Positions 37,401 to 50,582 of a stretch of DNA of 64,000 nt are shown here, in pieces. Every line of letters starts with the position of its first letter. Position 1 is the first letter of the stretch. The notes beneath the pieces are model-generated. The model ran no database searches. It was given only the letters and a program-made list of their open reading frames with translations, and was not told the origin of the DNA. The position numbers and the translations under genes are program-made. Source of the DNA: Whitmania pigra. Lineage: Eukaryota; Annelida; Clitellata; Hirudinida; Haemopidae. The stretch covers positions 343,778-407,777 of the forward strand of contig JAJTWR010000063.1 of NCBI GenBank assembly GCA_021613335.1. Reading direction: 5' to 3'.

Positions 37401-38817
37401 AACTGGCGCTATGAAGTAGGTAAAGTGTGTCACCTGTATGATGTAATATCCGGTCAGTGCAACTTTGTATCTGAAAGAACCAGTGTCAATGCTCGAGTAT
37501 TTTTTGCTGACCTGTCAATAATAAAGTGATAATAATGATTTATTTTAATAAATAATTTAAGTTTATTTAAGATCTTGTAATATAAATATTTATAATAAAC
37601 ATATACTAAAGAAATAAATATTTATATTAAATATTAACAAACAAGAATTTATTAAATAAACACTCGGCCAATATTAGTTGCTTTCTTATTGTAATTGTAT
37701 TGTAACGATTACATTTATAAAACTCTTTGCAATTTGTGCGTTAATTTATTTACCTTTTAGTTACATTAATGCATTTTTAAAAGCAATTTTGATATAATAT
37801 CTTCAGATTTTACTTTACTCACCCCATCGATAAGGTGTGCATAAAAATAACGGATATTAGCAATGGTTTTGTCTACATCGTTGCCTCCGAGTTTCAACCA
37901 CCTGTTTGAATTTTAAATATTATCATTTAATTATTATAAATATTGCTGAAGCTGTGTTATAAGTCATTCAATTCTTCATTGATAAAACTTACCTCGATAT
38001 TTATCATATCCGATAATTTTGAGGCTAACGTTATCAATTTTTATTACTCGTATTGTTTGACTATATTGTTATGAAATTTTAATGTTTGTTTTATTTACCA
38101 CATTTATTTGAGTGCAGCTCACCTCTGGTAAACAGAGAAGTCGATGACGACAAAGACTTTCAATAAGAGATTTTGAGCAACTCTTTTGGTACGTCCCTTG
38201 AATCTAAATGCTATTCCAACAATATCAGAACAATAATGGCTTAATAATTTAATAATATTTTGAAAAATAAAAATAATTTTGTTATGAATAAACATAAAAT
38301 AACATTAAAACAAAGAGAAAATTTATGTTTATATGTAAAACATGTTGCAGCATTTCAATTCAATCAGCTAACAATATAACTAAGCTATTATAAAATTTAT
38401 CAAAATTCCACCTTTTAATTAATATTTAAAAAAAAACAAACCTTTTTCCTCCAAGCCTCCATTCTCCCGTCGGCCAAACAAGTGTTTCGATTCAAGGTGG
38501 TTTTCTACAGCATCTCCGCTGAGGGTAATATCTGGCATCGATTAAATTACTTAGAGGCAAATAACTGAAGTATTATTATTCCAAACAGATAAATTCCTTA
38601 TTCCCACATATATTTTGTTTTTAGTACGTTATACCTTAATTCTTGTATCATGTCACATTCTTACTACTAAAACTGTTTTAAGCAAAAGCATTTTTCTAAA
38701 TTAGGTTGTTGCATAAACGTTTCAGTTAAATTATTTTCTTTAAAACAGACCTTTTCCATAGGCAAATGCCGACAAAGCCAAGGCAAATCCTACGATTGCT
38801 AAAATCAATTCATTCAT
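34403..38817 (-). CDS. M1: secreted ADAMTS-like M12B metalloprotease with four PLAC/ShKT-like modules
   Basis: Fourteen exons: 38751-38817, 38442-38531, 38123-38210, 37823-37901, 37434-37511, 36989-37143, 36682-36810, 36460-36615, 36229-36373, 35982-36156, 35558-35713, 35215-35376, 34879-35031 and 34403-34524. They join in frame to 584 aa. Order: signal peptide (MNELILAIVGFALALSAFAYG), a propeptide of about 35 aa ending at RTKR, a catalytic domain starting LLLKVFVVIDFSVYQRW, zinc site HEIGHNLGSNHD built across the exon 7/8 border, Met-turn YLMTP, FSRCS, then LPGQRFTPDQSC and DGTPCGNKSWC of the ADAMTS cysteine-rich region, then four six-cysteine modules ending CC-x2-C. No thrombospondin repeats and no membrane segment. 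Expected to cut extracellular proteins; the modules may bind matrix or channels. Confidence 0.88.
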
Positions 38818-38860
38818 TTGGGCAGACCAGGAGCGCGAGTGGCAAACATTCCAAAAGGAC

Positions 38861-38870
38861 TTTATATAAA
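38861..38870 (-). promoter_or_regulatory. TATA box of M1
   Basis: TTTATATAAA on the minus strand, 44 bases upstream of the M1 start codon. This leaves room for a 5' leader of about 15-20 bases. Confidence 0.6.
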
Positions 38871-38879
38871 CTATTCTAT

Positions 38880-40430
38880 AATTTAGAACTTGTGTTTTAA
38901 GCATCCGCCTTTAAACATGGTTTGATAAATTATTCCCTGTTGTAAGTGTTCATAAAATTGAATTAACAAGTTGGACAGATACTGCAGACTCGATTATACT
39001 TTTAATTTTCTGTTAATGAAAAGCTTAAATATGACTTATCAACAAGTTAATTTTTTATTTCAGGTCCATGATTATTGACTTGAAAACTTCTATAGCAACA
39101 CCTGGTGACTTTTCAAGCTAGGAATTGAACTGGACAGCATTTGATGACAGCTTTCAGCATCAACCTGTTGTCGACCCATTGACAATATTTTTTTTTAATT
39201 GAAAAACATTTTCTTATGGGAAATAATGAATACCAACAACGCTGTTAAAAAATGGAAAAATAACAGCATGACCGGAGACAGGCAATAATAGATTGGCAAA
39301 TTGACGACCTTGTTTGAATTGAAACGTTTTTAAAACTTTGGGGTGGCAAGGTACATTTTAAACATCTGTCTGTTTTTTTTAACAGATCGATGATGAAATC
39401 AAACAGAATAATTATTCCTAAACATTTTATTTTTCAACCCATTCTGATCATTTGTTTAGTAATGTTTATTTTATTTGAATACCTAAGCTTCCTTGTTGCA
39501 AAATAGTTGCAGTTTTTTTGTTATTAGTGCCAGGAAATGTCTCTGATTTATTAACAACTAATTAGTAATAAATAAATAATAAGTTTAACATAGATACGAA
39601 ATTTATTTATTACAGCAAAGTTTACTCTCTAACCTGCACTTAAGTAACAAATTGTAGTGAAGAAGTGAAAGGATCTCTTTGATGAAAAATTATTTGCCGA
39701 CATAACAATTCATTTAAATTGTTTTTAATTTTTTTCACTTTTAATTTGTTGTCCAAATTTTGTTACTAATTAGTTTTTTTAGGGCTATTTTTCATTTTGT
39801 TTTTTGATTTCTCGTGAAGATTAGGGCTAGTTTGAAGAAATATCATTTTTAATAACATTAATATTAATTTCATAATAATTGTAATAGATTTTAAAATTAA
39901 AGTTGAAAAAGTTCTTTCAAATATTTAAGATTTTTTTAGCTTAAAAGAGGTTGGTTGTCGTCTGCTTATTGACTGCATGCGCATCGATCGTTTATTGAGT
40001 TCTAGATATGTCTTGTAGTTGCTTACGTTATGTTTAATAACACGAATACCAGCTGTACTTTATTTCTAACGACTGTCGCACAAACTTCCTCGATAAAAAC
40101 TCAATTCAAAACAACCGCAAAATCTCCACTCTTTAAAACTAAAAGTGAACAATTCAGGTCACTTACAGTCTTACAGCTTGCTTTGCTTGTAAGCTTAAAT
40201 ATTGTTAATTTAAAACCTAATTACTCAACTTAATAAATTACAATTGAAGATAGTGGCAAATTTCATTACACTAAATAAATTTGTTTGAACGAAAGGAAAA
40301 ATCACAGTACCGAGTTAAGTAAATTTGCGAAAATCAACGTGTTGTCATTTATTAGTCAAAATGTTGTCTCAAATTGAGTTTTGGCAATTAATTTCTTTGT
40401 CCAACTTGCAAATATTTGTTCCAAAATGTG
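38880..40430. other. Spacer between M1 and M2
   Basis: No exon found. I looked specifically for further cysteine modules of M2 (CC-x2-C with flanking splice sites) and saw none. Confidence 0.6.
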
Positions 40431-43400
40431 TCAAAGAGTCTTGGGAATCGGTGTTTTTGTTTCTTTACTTTCGCTGAATAAAATCGATTTCTTATTTAAA
40501 TAATAAACTCTATTTTTATAAAAAAGAGTATGAATGTTTTGTTGGAAGTCTAGCGACAAAACAAAACAAGAAATTACCTGAGCCTTATTTGCCAGATTGG
40601 AACATGTTTTACAGCAATAACTCTTAATAAAGTTGTCATTACAAAGACCTGGTTTCTTCAAGATGTCCGAGCAAAAGTATTTGATCCCGTTGTACGTAAA
40701 ATGAATTGCGCTGTCTCCGAACATGCAATATTCTGTGAGTGTAAAAAAAGGTAAACTGAATGAGATTTAGGAGTCTAATACATGGTGTAAGTGTTGGAGA
40801 CGTTTAATTGGCAAAGAGCAGATTTCCGGCAACGCTAATGACAGTTACAGTCGGATTGCGAGAAAGGCTGATTTTCCTTCATTACTATGTGCAAAACTCA
40901 AATAAGTGTATTCTTTTTGCTAATGTTGTTGCTAAATACCATTCATAACATATATACTAATTTCACTTTTAAATACCTTCTTTAACTGGAGCTCTATCGT
41001 CGTAAACACATTGTTTGTTGAGACACCAAGACTTATTTCCACAAGAGGTACCTTCTAGACTCCTATCATCTGCGTTACTGAAACACTTGTTAGTCTTGGA
41101 ATCGAGGCACGAAAACATTTGGCATATCTCCAAACGAGCTGAAGATCCTTTCTGTGTATTAACATTTGTTACTCAAGATGTTTGCTTGTAAGTCTGAAAC
41201 TAACTAACCGGACAATAGCGTGTATTCATTCCATAACCCTGTTGACATTGCTGATCCGGCGTGAATCTCTGGCCAGGAAGTTCTGCTAGATACTTTTTCA
41301 CTTCCTCGTCCATTGGAGTTGCTTCAACTCTGAAGCAATTTTCTTTCGCAACGCTTGATGAGATTGCAATGAGATAATATTTTACTTTGATTTTGAAAAA
41401 GTCATTCGTAAAAAATAAAATCTTGGGTTCAACCTATTAAGAGAAGTGATGTATTTTTCAAAGGAATCTCTTGAACACTCCGAGAAAGTATGGTAATTAG
41501 TAATGCTGGCAATTTCGAGCTTTGGAGTCAAGAGGTAATGTTGCTTGGGATCACAGTCATTGCCTTCACCGTCATGAGCTGAGCCAAGGCTGTGCAATAA
41601 TGTCTTCATTCCATGTATTCAAATTTGTTAAATACATATATCGCAAATACATAATGTACGAAAATATACAATATCATTTTACAATTTCGGTTTGTTTATT
41701 TCATAAATTAAATTTTAATTAATGCATTTATCATAACGTTATATGATTTGACGACATTAAATGAAATTGAAGTGTTTGTATTACCTGTGGCCAATTTCAT
41801 GGGCAGCTATGTTGCAGGTCCAAGAAAGCAACTGGCTATTCACAACTGCAATACCTCTCCCAGTGCAAGCAGCCTTAGTATTAGACCTCCCAACTACCAA
41901 TGACTCATTGTACCTGGTTAACACGTCTTATGATGAAAAAAAGTGTTACAAAAAATCTTGAATTAGTTAGCGTGATTTGCGTTTGACGTGATTGGCTGTT
42001 GTTTAGCCATAAATCTTTGTATAATTGCTATGCTTTGATTTGATCGATTCGCAATTATTACAAACATTTGCAGCTTATATGAACAATAGGTTCAGACTTT
42101 GTAAAAACCGTCACGACTCCGTAATTCTTGACGACATCAGCTCTTTCGGCAATCCAAGTCTCCATCTTTTTTAAAACTTTGTTGAAGTCTATAATCCCGG
42201 AATCATTAGTTTTGACGTCTTTGCTTTCAGTAAATGACGACTGCTCCAAAGTCTACAATTACGCATGATAATGAAGCAATTTTATTATTATAATATCGCA
42301 GTAATTTGTTGCTATTTTTAATATTAAAAAATTATTTCCACAATAGATTAATAAGTTTAGCTATTATAGCACTTAATTTTAAAGATTACTAAATTGCTGT
42401 TAAAGATTTTAAATCACAGGTAACAGTCATCAGAAAGAGCAGGTAAAGTTTGTCACCTGTGCTATGTAGTATCCGGATAGTGCGACTTTGTATCTGAACG
42501 GACCAGTATCGATGCTTGCGAATTTTTTGCTGATCTGTAAAAAAATATTGCTTAAAACATCTGTAATTGTAAGAACAACGATAATGTCAATTAATTTTTA
42601 ATTAAAATTAAAAATGTTATTATATACAAATCCGTCACTGAAAGTTGTTACTTACTTATAGAATGAAACACAGTTTCTCAGCATTGCCATAGTACTACAG
42701 TTAATCCATTATGATGCGGATGACATTTTTAATAAATCACGCATTTTATGACAACGTATTTTAATAATGTAAAAACAATTTGTATTTAATAACCTCAACT
42801 TATGCGTTGGAACTCACCCCGTTTACAAGGTGTGCATAAAAGTAACGAATGTTAGCAATAGTTTTGTCTACATCGTTGCCTTCCAATTTCAACCAGCTGT
42901 CGAAAATTTAAAACATTATTATTCATTGATAATGAAAGCTTTTTTGTTAAATCTTATTTTAAAGAAAATGTACTAGAACATGTGATGTGATGTATATTCC
43001 AAATTTATTTTAATGCAGCTGACCTCTGGTAAACGGAAAAATCGATGACGACAAAAACCTTCAATAAGAGATTTTCAACAACTTCCTTGGAACTTTCTTC
43101 GTTTTTCCGATTTTATTAAAATATATAAAAGTATAATTTTACAATGAATGCAATATTGTATTTACAAATAATTACATTTTTTATCTAGATCTAATTTACA
43201 ATGTCTCAAGTTAAAAACTTTTTGACAAGATTAACCAAATTACTGTTACTAAATTCATTAATTCGATTAATCAATTTAAATGGGTGTTGTGCATTGAACC
43301 AGCATCTAACATTTACTTATTGTAACATACACTTTATAAAGTTATTGAATCATTATTTAATTTATACATTCAATTTATATAAAAATAAACTAATCTTCTG

Positions 43401-43762
43401 GCCAAGTAAATGTTGTCCCTGGTGGAATTCTGCATTATCTCCATTGATATTAACTTCTGATGTTGAATAAATAGTCTCACAATTTTTCCATAAATGTGAC
43501 AAAAATTTTTATTATTAATAAAATTGCAAATATTTGGAATAATTTCAGTCATGTCTACTCCACAAAATATAATCGTAAAAGTCTAATTAGTAAAAAAAAA
43601 GAATCCATTTCTATTTTGTTAAAGCTATGTAGTCAAACCATGCTGTGCTAAACCATAAGATCATAAATAACTTAAAATAAAGAATTCACTTATCTAAACT
43701 TTACCCTTGCTAAATGCACAACAAAGAACAATTCCTAAAACCACTGCAATAACTTGATTCAT
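40431..43762 (-). CDS. M2: ADAMTS-like metalloprotease with one module and a novel C-terminal tail
   Basis: Exons 43705-43762, 43391-43456, 43024-43096, 42818-42896, 42457-42534, 42098-42252, 41785-41913, 41434-41589, 41209-41353, 40977-41151 and 40431-40732 join in frame to 471 aa. Signal peptide MNQVIAVVLGIVLCCAF; no furin site before ENLLLKVFVVIDFSVYQR; zinc site HEIGHSLGSAHD; YLLTP at the Met-turn position, so the usual methionine is replaced by leucine; LPGQRFTPDQQC; GTSCGNKSWC. A single six-cysteine module (YCCKTC) follows. The frame then runs through the former splice donor (CAG then GTAATT) for about 50 basic, cysteine-poor residues to TGA. The module exon is one base shorter than in M1 and M3, so splicing to a phase-1 exon would no longer be in frame. 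Confidence 0.8.
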
Positions 43763-43854
43763 TGTGAAGAATTGAAATTCCAATATTAATGTTCTAATTA
43801 ACTTCAGCTAAATTACTAGACGCTTAGAACGCCGTAGTTTGTCTAACAGAACAT

Positions 43855-43863
43855 TTTATAAAC
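43855..43863 (-). promoter_or_regulatory. TATA box of M2
   Basis: GTTTATAAA on the minus strand, about 93 bases upstream of the M2 start codon. Confidence 0.5.
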
Positions 43864-43869
43864 CGTCGG

Positions 43870-45316
43870 TTTTTTAAAGAATTTACTAAGGGATACAAAG
43901 ACTTGACAAATTGAAAGCGACCCATCAAGTTGTTGATAATAAGTTATTGACATGAGAATTTCTATGCAACATCTGCTATCAGTTGACAAATTGGCATCCA
44001 TTGTGGAGAAAAATCAATAACATCAATCAAACATTGCGCAATTACAGAATTGCCAATGAATTAGTCAAGGGAGTCACGAACGGCAGCCATAAATTGAAAC
44101 ATTTTCGAAGCTCTTAAACTCATCTTAAATGCAGAAGAAAGCGACTATTTTTTTATCCAGTTTAATATTTATGCCAAATACATTTACTTAAAATAAAATA
44201 ATTACTAATTTACAACTTTTGGAAACTCCAATCCCGATAAATATGCACTAGTATGATATAGCATTTTAATTAAAATGTCATCAATATTTAATCGATAACT
44301 CTGCTTTATTGCTTTATTTTTTGCAAATTTTTTTTTACAATTTTTACAATTAACTTTCAATTCGTAATTAGAATATGTGCATAGCTTGATATACAAATAA
44401 ACATTTGTTGAATTCTTTATGGCCTCCATGCCAAAACGTATTTACACATATTTACATTACCATTTTACTCAGGAATTTGATAAACTCTTCTTTCTCCGTA
44501 ATATATTTTCAAAAAAACCTCTTTGATGCAAAAAAACCTTGCTATTGTTAACCTTCTTCCGTTTCTTGGTGCAGATTGGATATTTGTCTTTTGTTGTTGT
44601 TGCTGTAATCTTATTTTAAAAAAAAATACATCCGTTATCTTCTAGGACACTGTAAACACATCAATTGAACATTTATCGTACGTCTGTCGCCCAGCCATTG
44701 ATTAGAAAATGTTTGGTCAACACAAACCGACTCATCGAAAACCAGTCATGGATGCAATTCAAAATCTCGAGTTAAACTCTGGAAAACCTGAGACAATAAA
44801 TGAAAGACCAGCTAAAGTAAAGAAACACAAGGATATTGTCATCTGTGTCCGCGCGATTTTGAACTGAAAAATTACTCGCTTCTGCATTAAGCACCAGCAG
44901 TTAGAGTTCGGGTTAAGTTTGCTGTTGTAAATGTATTTTACAAAAAGTTGTATGTGCAGGTAAAAATGGGGACAGGTATGAGTGATGCAATGCGTACGTG
45001 ACCAAAATGAAGGAATGAAAAACTGCTCAATCAATTAAAAATTTATGTAAATCTTGTTGTGATGTGAAGAGATAAATGGAGAATTAAAAATCGCAATTTT
45101 GGCCTTGTAGATTCTTTTAACTTTAAGAATAATAAATTATAAATTAAATATATTAAAATTGGAAATGGGTAGTATTCCTTTTATTCCAAAAACTTGCAAA
45201 AATATATTTTTCCGAAGGAAGATATACCTTCCGAACAAATACATGAAAAGTAAGTTATTACAATTGTCAATGGTTATTCTTCGTGTTCTCATCTTGTTTA
45301 CAAATGATCCAAACAC
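43870..45316. other. Spacer between M2 and M3
   Basis: No convincing exon. Two short minus-strand frames (44205-44429 and 44759-45034) show no domain signature. Confidence 0.5.
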
Positions 45317-48300
45317 TTAAACCGATGCACAAGTCTTGCAGCATTGGCTTTTAATTTCTGAGCTCCTCAGGCAAATATTCGATCCGTACTTCTCCACATA
45401 GCTTGGGCAATGGATGGATTGGTCTCCGTATTCGCAGCCTGCAGTTTGGTTATCGTTACAATCATTTATCAATAGCTGTTAGCATAGACAAAATTTAATG
45501 AAAATGTTTTTTTATAAAATTATCCTGATATTATTGCTACATTTTATTACATCAGATTAATTCATTGTAAAATTTGTAAGAGTTCTAGAACTACTTTAAT
45601 TTATCAAAATTGATACTCACAGATAAATAATGTTTTAAATTAAATTTAAATAAATTAATTATTTCAATATTTCCGTGGTTTTACCAAGTACTTCAGATTT
45701 CAGTTCTTCACAGGACTTGCAGCATTTTGACTTCCTACCGCTGTCATAGCAAAGAAAAGGATACTTATTGAAATCGGAACACGTCAAGGTTTGTGATCCA
45801 TATAATACAGAATATATGTGATCTCCATAAGGACAGGCTGCAGATATAGCAATATAATATTAAAATGATTATTCTTGTAAATCTTTTGCGCAACATAATT
45901 AATTTAAAATAATGAAATTTAAGATTTCCAGATCTATTATTTAATTAAGGATCACAAACTTGTCTTGTTGAACTTTGTAAGAAATAGATTGCATGTTTTA
46001 CAACACAGTTCTCTGAAAGTGTCGATGTAGCAATATCCGTTCTCCGCTAAGGAATCTTCGCATGTTAGTGATTTATTTCCGTACAGCATGCTTTGTATAT
46101 GGTCTCCGTACTGGCAATTGGCTGTAATTAATATGAAGAAGATTGTAGAGTAAGATGTAGGACTTCTAAATAATACCGAATATAAACAGTTTCTATGAAG
46201 ATAGGCTATGAAGAAGATATGTAAGGCCTTGTCTATTTTTATAAGCGTGTTTTGATTACACTATTGCAAAATTAATAAACATAAACTGGAAACATTCCAG
46301 ATATATTATTTGATTAATCAATACACACTTGTACTGTTGAGCATTGTCGAAATCCGCTTGCATGTTTTACAACACAGTTCTCTGAAAGTGTCAATGTAGC
46401 AATATCCATTCACCGCCAAGGAATCTTCGCATGTTAGTGCTTTATTGTCGTACATCATGCTTTGTAAACTGTCTCCGTACTTACAATCGGCTGTAATTTT
46501 GTTGTGATAAACGTTATATAATAACATGAAGGACAGTTTATTCTTGACTAAAATTAATTGAGGAAAATAGGAGACGGGAAAAGCTCAACACAGTAATTTC
46601 TTCGAACACAAAAGAGGCAAGGTGATTTGACTTCTAAATATACTTTTCTTATTTACTTACATTAATTGTTTGTGAATTCATCGTTAGCATATAGAATCAA
46701 ACACATCGAACTTTTTAGCATCACCTGATGCTTACCTGATTCCTTAGCTGCCAGAATAGGACACGTTTCACAGCAATTCTGTTCAAAGGTGTCATAGTAA
46801 CATAGACCTGGTTCTTCCGAAAGATCGGAACAGAAGTATTTTTTGCTTTTATATATTGTAAAATACTTGATCTCTCCTAACATACAGCGTTCTGGCAAAA
46901 GTACATCAGCAAGTACAGATTAAAGTCCATGAGGTTGCAGAATCTTAAGAAGCGTGGCATAACTGACAACGACATGCCGAATGGCAGAAAGGCCATAAAA
47001 ACCAATACTCAAACCTTTGATTGCCTATACCGCTACTTAAATTTAATTAAGCTCAATTCTTAAAATACTTCAAATTTGAGTAGGTTATCTTGAAATACCC
47101 TCTCTAATTGGAGCTCTGTCATCATAAACACATCGTTTGTCGAGACACCAAGACTTGTTCCCACATGAAGTACCTTCTGGGGCTCTCTCGTCCGGGGAGG
47201 TGTAACAGAGACCATCCCGGGGGTTAAAACAGGCAATGTTTTGGCAGACATTCAAATGGGCTTTAGCTCCGGTCTGAATTTTGAATTCAATATTTCAAAT
47301 TCACAATACGGTATGTTTGTGAATGTTTGATCATGTATATGAAATGAACTAACCGAACAATAGTATGAATTTGATCCAAATTGATGTTGACAGTATTGGT
47401 CCAGTGTGAATCTCACACCAGGAAGTTCTGCCAGATATTTCTTTACTTCCTCGTCCATCGGAGATGCTCCAACTCTGAAGCAATTTTCTTTCACGGTGCT
47501 TGAAGCGATCGAATTGATGATGTAATTCTTAATTGATTTATTCTTAATCTTGTAGTATAATAAAAAATTTTATAACATTATTTTGTACATAATGAACAAC
47601 CTCTTGAGAGAAGCGATGTATTTTTCAAAGTAATTTCTTGAGCAACGTGAGAATGTTTGGTAGTTGGCGACGCTGACTCTCCTAAGCTGAGGAGTCATGA
47701 GGTAATACTGCATGGCATAGCAGTCATTGCCATCACCATCGTGATTCGAACCAAGGCTGCAAATGTTTCTTGTTTTGAATTTAAATGTTAAATTTTAATA
47801 AAAGCGAACAAGTCTTATATATTTAACAAAACAATAATTTATAACATCATTTAGCAAACAAATCTGTATTACTTATGGCCAATTTCGTGGGCAGCAACGT
47901 TGATTGTTGGATAGAGCGATCCACTCTGTATAACTGAAATACCACCACTGGTGCATGCCGTTCCAACATTGGCCATCGCTGTTGCTGATGTGTCCTTGTA
48001 TCTGATCATCATTTAAATGATAAATTATTATTAATACACAAATAACGTAGTAGATAGGTAGGATTTGTAACACAATGATGTTTGTACATCTTTTGTGTCT
48101 AGTTAGGGTTAATTTACATTGACTAGATTCACATAACCATAATACATATAAATAATGTGTCATGATCACTATTTTCAGCTATTGATGGCAGTTACGTTGT
48201 AAATACAGTGACAACTCCGTAATTCTTGATGACATCAGCTCTTTCGGTAATCCAAGCTCCCAACTTTTTTAAAACTTTGATAAAGTTGAGAGCCGCGGGA

Positions 48301-50197
48301 TCTTTAGTTTTCACATCTTCACTTTCAGTAAACGATGAATCGTTCAAGGTCTACAAGTAAACTTGGTAATTATAACCGACATAAAGCAGTCTAGTAATAT
48401 TACATTAACATTAATAAGGAGTTGTTTTTAATATTAAAATTTAATATTAATAAGTTTGTTTCAATACTAGATGATCAAGATTAAACGTTTAATTTTAGAA
48501 ATTAGTAAGGCATGAATTTAAAGGTAAACTGGTGCTTTAACATAATTACTGTTTGCTACCTTTGCGATGTAGCATCCCGTCAATGCAACTTTGTACCTGA
48601 ACGAACCTGTGTCGATGCTTGAAAATTTTTTGTTTATCTGGAAATACCAAATATTCTCATTCATCACTAATTATTGTAATTTCAATGTAAGTGTTAATGA
48701 TTTCATTAATTTAGATTATAATTTAGTAATAATATTACTATAATTAGTAAGTAAAACATGTAATATGTTATATTATTTTTATTAAGTATTGCAATTTTAT
48801 AAATTACAAATATTAAACTCTAATGATTTTTAGAGTGAAGTTGCATTTTGTTCTAATATTTAACATTTTATACGCCCTTTGAACAGTTATTCCAAAGTAA
48901 CGATTCATGCAACATCTGCATTATTTTAATAATAGAGTTACATTAGTATACTATTTAACAAACAATTTGGATTTAATATTACATACTATGTCTCACCCCG
49001 TCTACAAGATGTGCGTAAAAATAACGGATGTTAGCAACAGCTTTGTTTACATTGTTGCCTTCAATTTCCAACCATCTGTTGTGAATTTAAAATTTAGTTA
49101 TTACTGCCTTACTGCATTTAAGATGTGTGCTCTCTACTGTGAGTGTCCACCACATTTATTTGAGTGCAACTCACCTCTGATAAAGGGAGAAGTCGACAAC
49201 AACAAAGACTTTCAATAAGAGATTGTTAGCAATTCTTTTCGGACGATTCTTAAATCTAAATGCTTTTCCAATAATATCGACTGTTTATTTTTTTTTCTCC
49301 AATAATATTTAAATTACAATTTATAAACGAACTAATTTGAGAAATATGTGCGCAAAATTAACTATTAACTGACAATATTATTTCAATTGAATAGCATTAT
49401 GACATACTGAGCAAAAAGATTTCACTGAAATAAGTCAACTGATTCGAAAAACTAAACCTTTTAATAAATAATTTTACTTAAATTATGAAAACACTCTGAC
49501 AAGTTTTAACCAACCTTTTTCGAAGAATCCAATTTCCAGGTCGTCAGGTACAAAGTGGTATTTTTTAGCGTCTTCACTGAGAAGATGATCTGGGATTAAT
49601 TTTAATACTTAAAACAAAAATCAACAAAATGTATTAAAAAACAATCGATTCAAATCCGCGTGTCCCCACATACTAGTTTTTTCATACCACGTTACACCTT
49701 GAATCTTGCATTATGTCGTATTTTATCACCGAACATTTTTATAATCGTTTGCGTTTTCTTAAATTAGATTATTTTTCCAAAGTAAACGCTTTAATTGATA
49801 TGTTTCTGTCAAAACAGATCCTTTCTAGCTAAATAGTCAAATACCAACGAACGCAAAGCAATCCTTAGAATTACTCAGTGGACTGATTTAATTTGGCGGA
49901 ATTGAAGTGCAACTGTCAAACGTGACTAGAAGATATTTTTTTTTATAATTATCAAGAATCATTATAAGCTCCTTATTCTTTTTATACACTTGTCTCGTAA
50001 GTCTCTGCCTTTGACCATCGGGCATCACTGCTTTTCTGTGCCATTCAAGTTCTTGAGTTCAAGTGCTTAGCTTATCTTTCAATGGTAATCTTCCTTTATA
50101 AATAAATAAATGTAATAAATTATCTTATTTTAAAATTACCCATTCCAAAGGCAAAACCAAAAATAAATCCTAAGACCAGTACTATCATTTGATTCAT
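45317..50197 (-). CDS. M3: secreted ADAMTS-like metalloprotease with five PLAC/ShKT-like modules
   Basis: Fifteen exons: 50140-50197, 49515-49589, 49175-49262, 48997-49075, 48560-48637, 48196-48350, 47873-48001, 47601-47756, 47354-47498, 47099-47273, 46736-46891, 46329-46490, 45960-46121, 45685-45837 and 45317-45438. They join in frame to 630 aa. Signal peptide MNQMIVLVLGFIFGFAFG; furin-like RPKR before NNLLLKVFVVVDFSLYQR; zinc site HEIGHNLGSNHD; Met-turn YLMTP; LPGVRFTLDQYC; GTSCGNKSWC; five modules ending CC-x2-C. Modules 2 and 3 are near copies of each other (NGYCYIDTFRELCCKTC in both), which explains the extra exon relative to M1. The last exon and the first bases of the 3' UTR resemble M1, its closest relative here. 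Confidence 0.88.
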
Positions 50198-50239
50198 TAT
50201 GCGGACTTTAAATTAGAAAGTTATTAGATAAATCAACCC

Positions 50240-50248
50240 TTTATAAAC
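50240..50248 (-). promoter_or_regulatory. TATA box of M3
   Basis: GTTTATAAA on the minus strand, 43 bases upstream of the M3 start codon. Confidence 0.6.
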
Positions 50249-50582
50249 TGTCGTTACTGTTTTTGTAGAAATGATTGCTTAAAGAACAGAGCCTTGAAAC
50301 GGACAAAGCTTTCCGTCGAGTTATTGATTTTATTATTATTATTATAATTATTATTATTTAAAAAAAGTGTTTTGTAATAAATTCAACGGCAACATCTGCT
50401 AACTACCAGCCAATAAATTGTCATTGCCATCCATTATCGGCAACAATCGACAAAAGCAATTCAACATTGCGAGATGACAACCTGACGATGAGTTCGGCAA
50501 AACATTTACAAACCGGCTGAGCTTGGTCTGAAACATTTTCGTAACTCTCAGTCATAATTTGAGCGTCGAACTGATTGACCTA

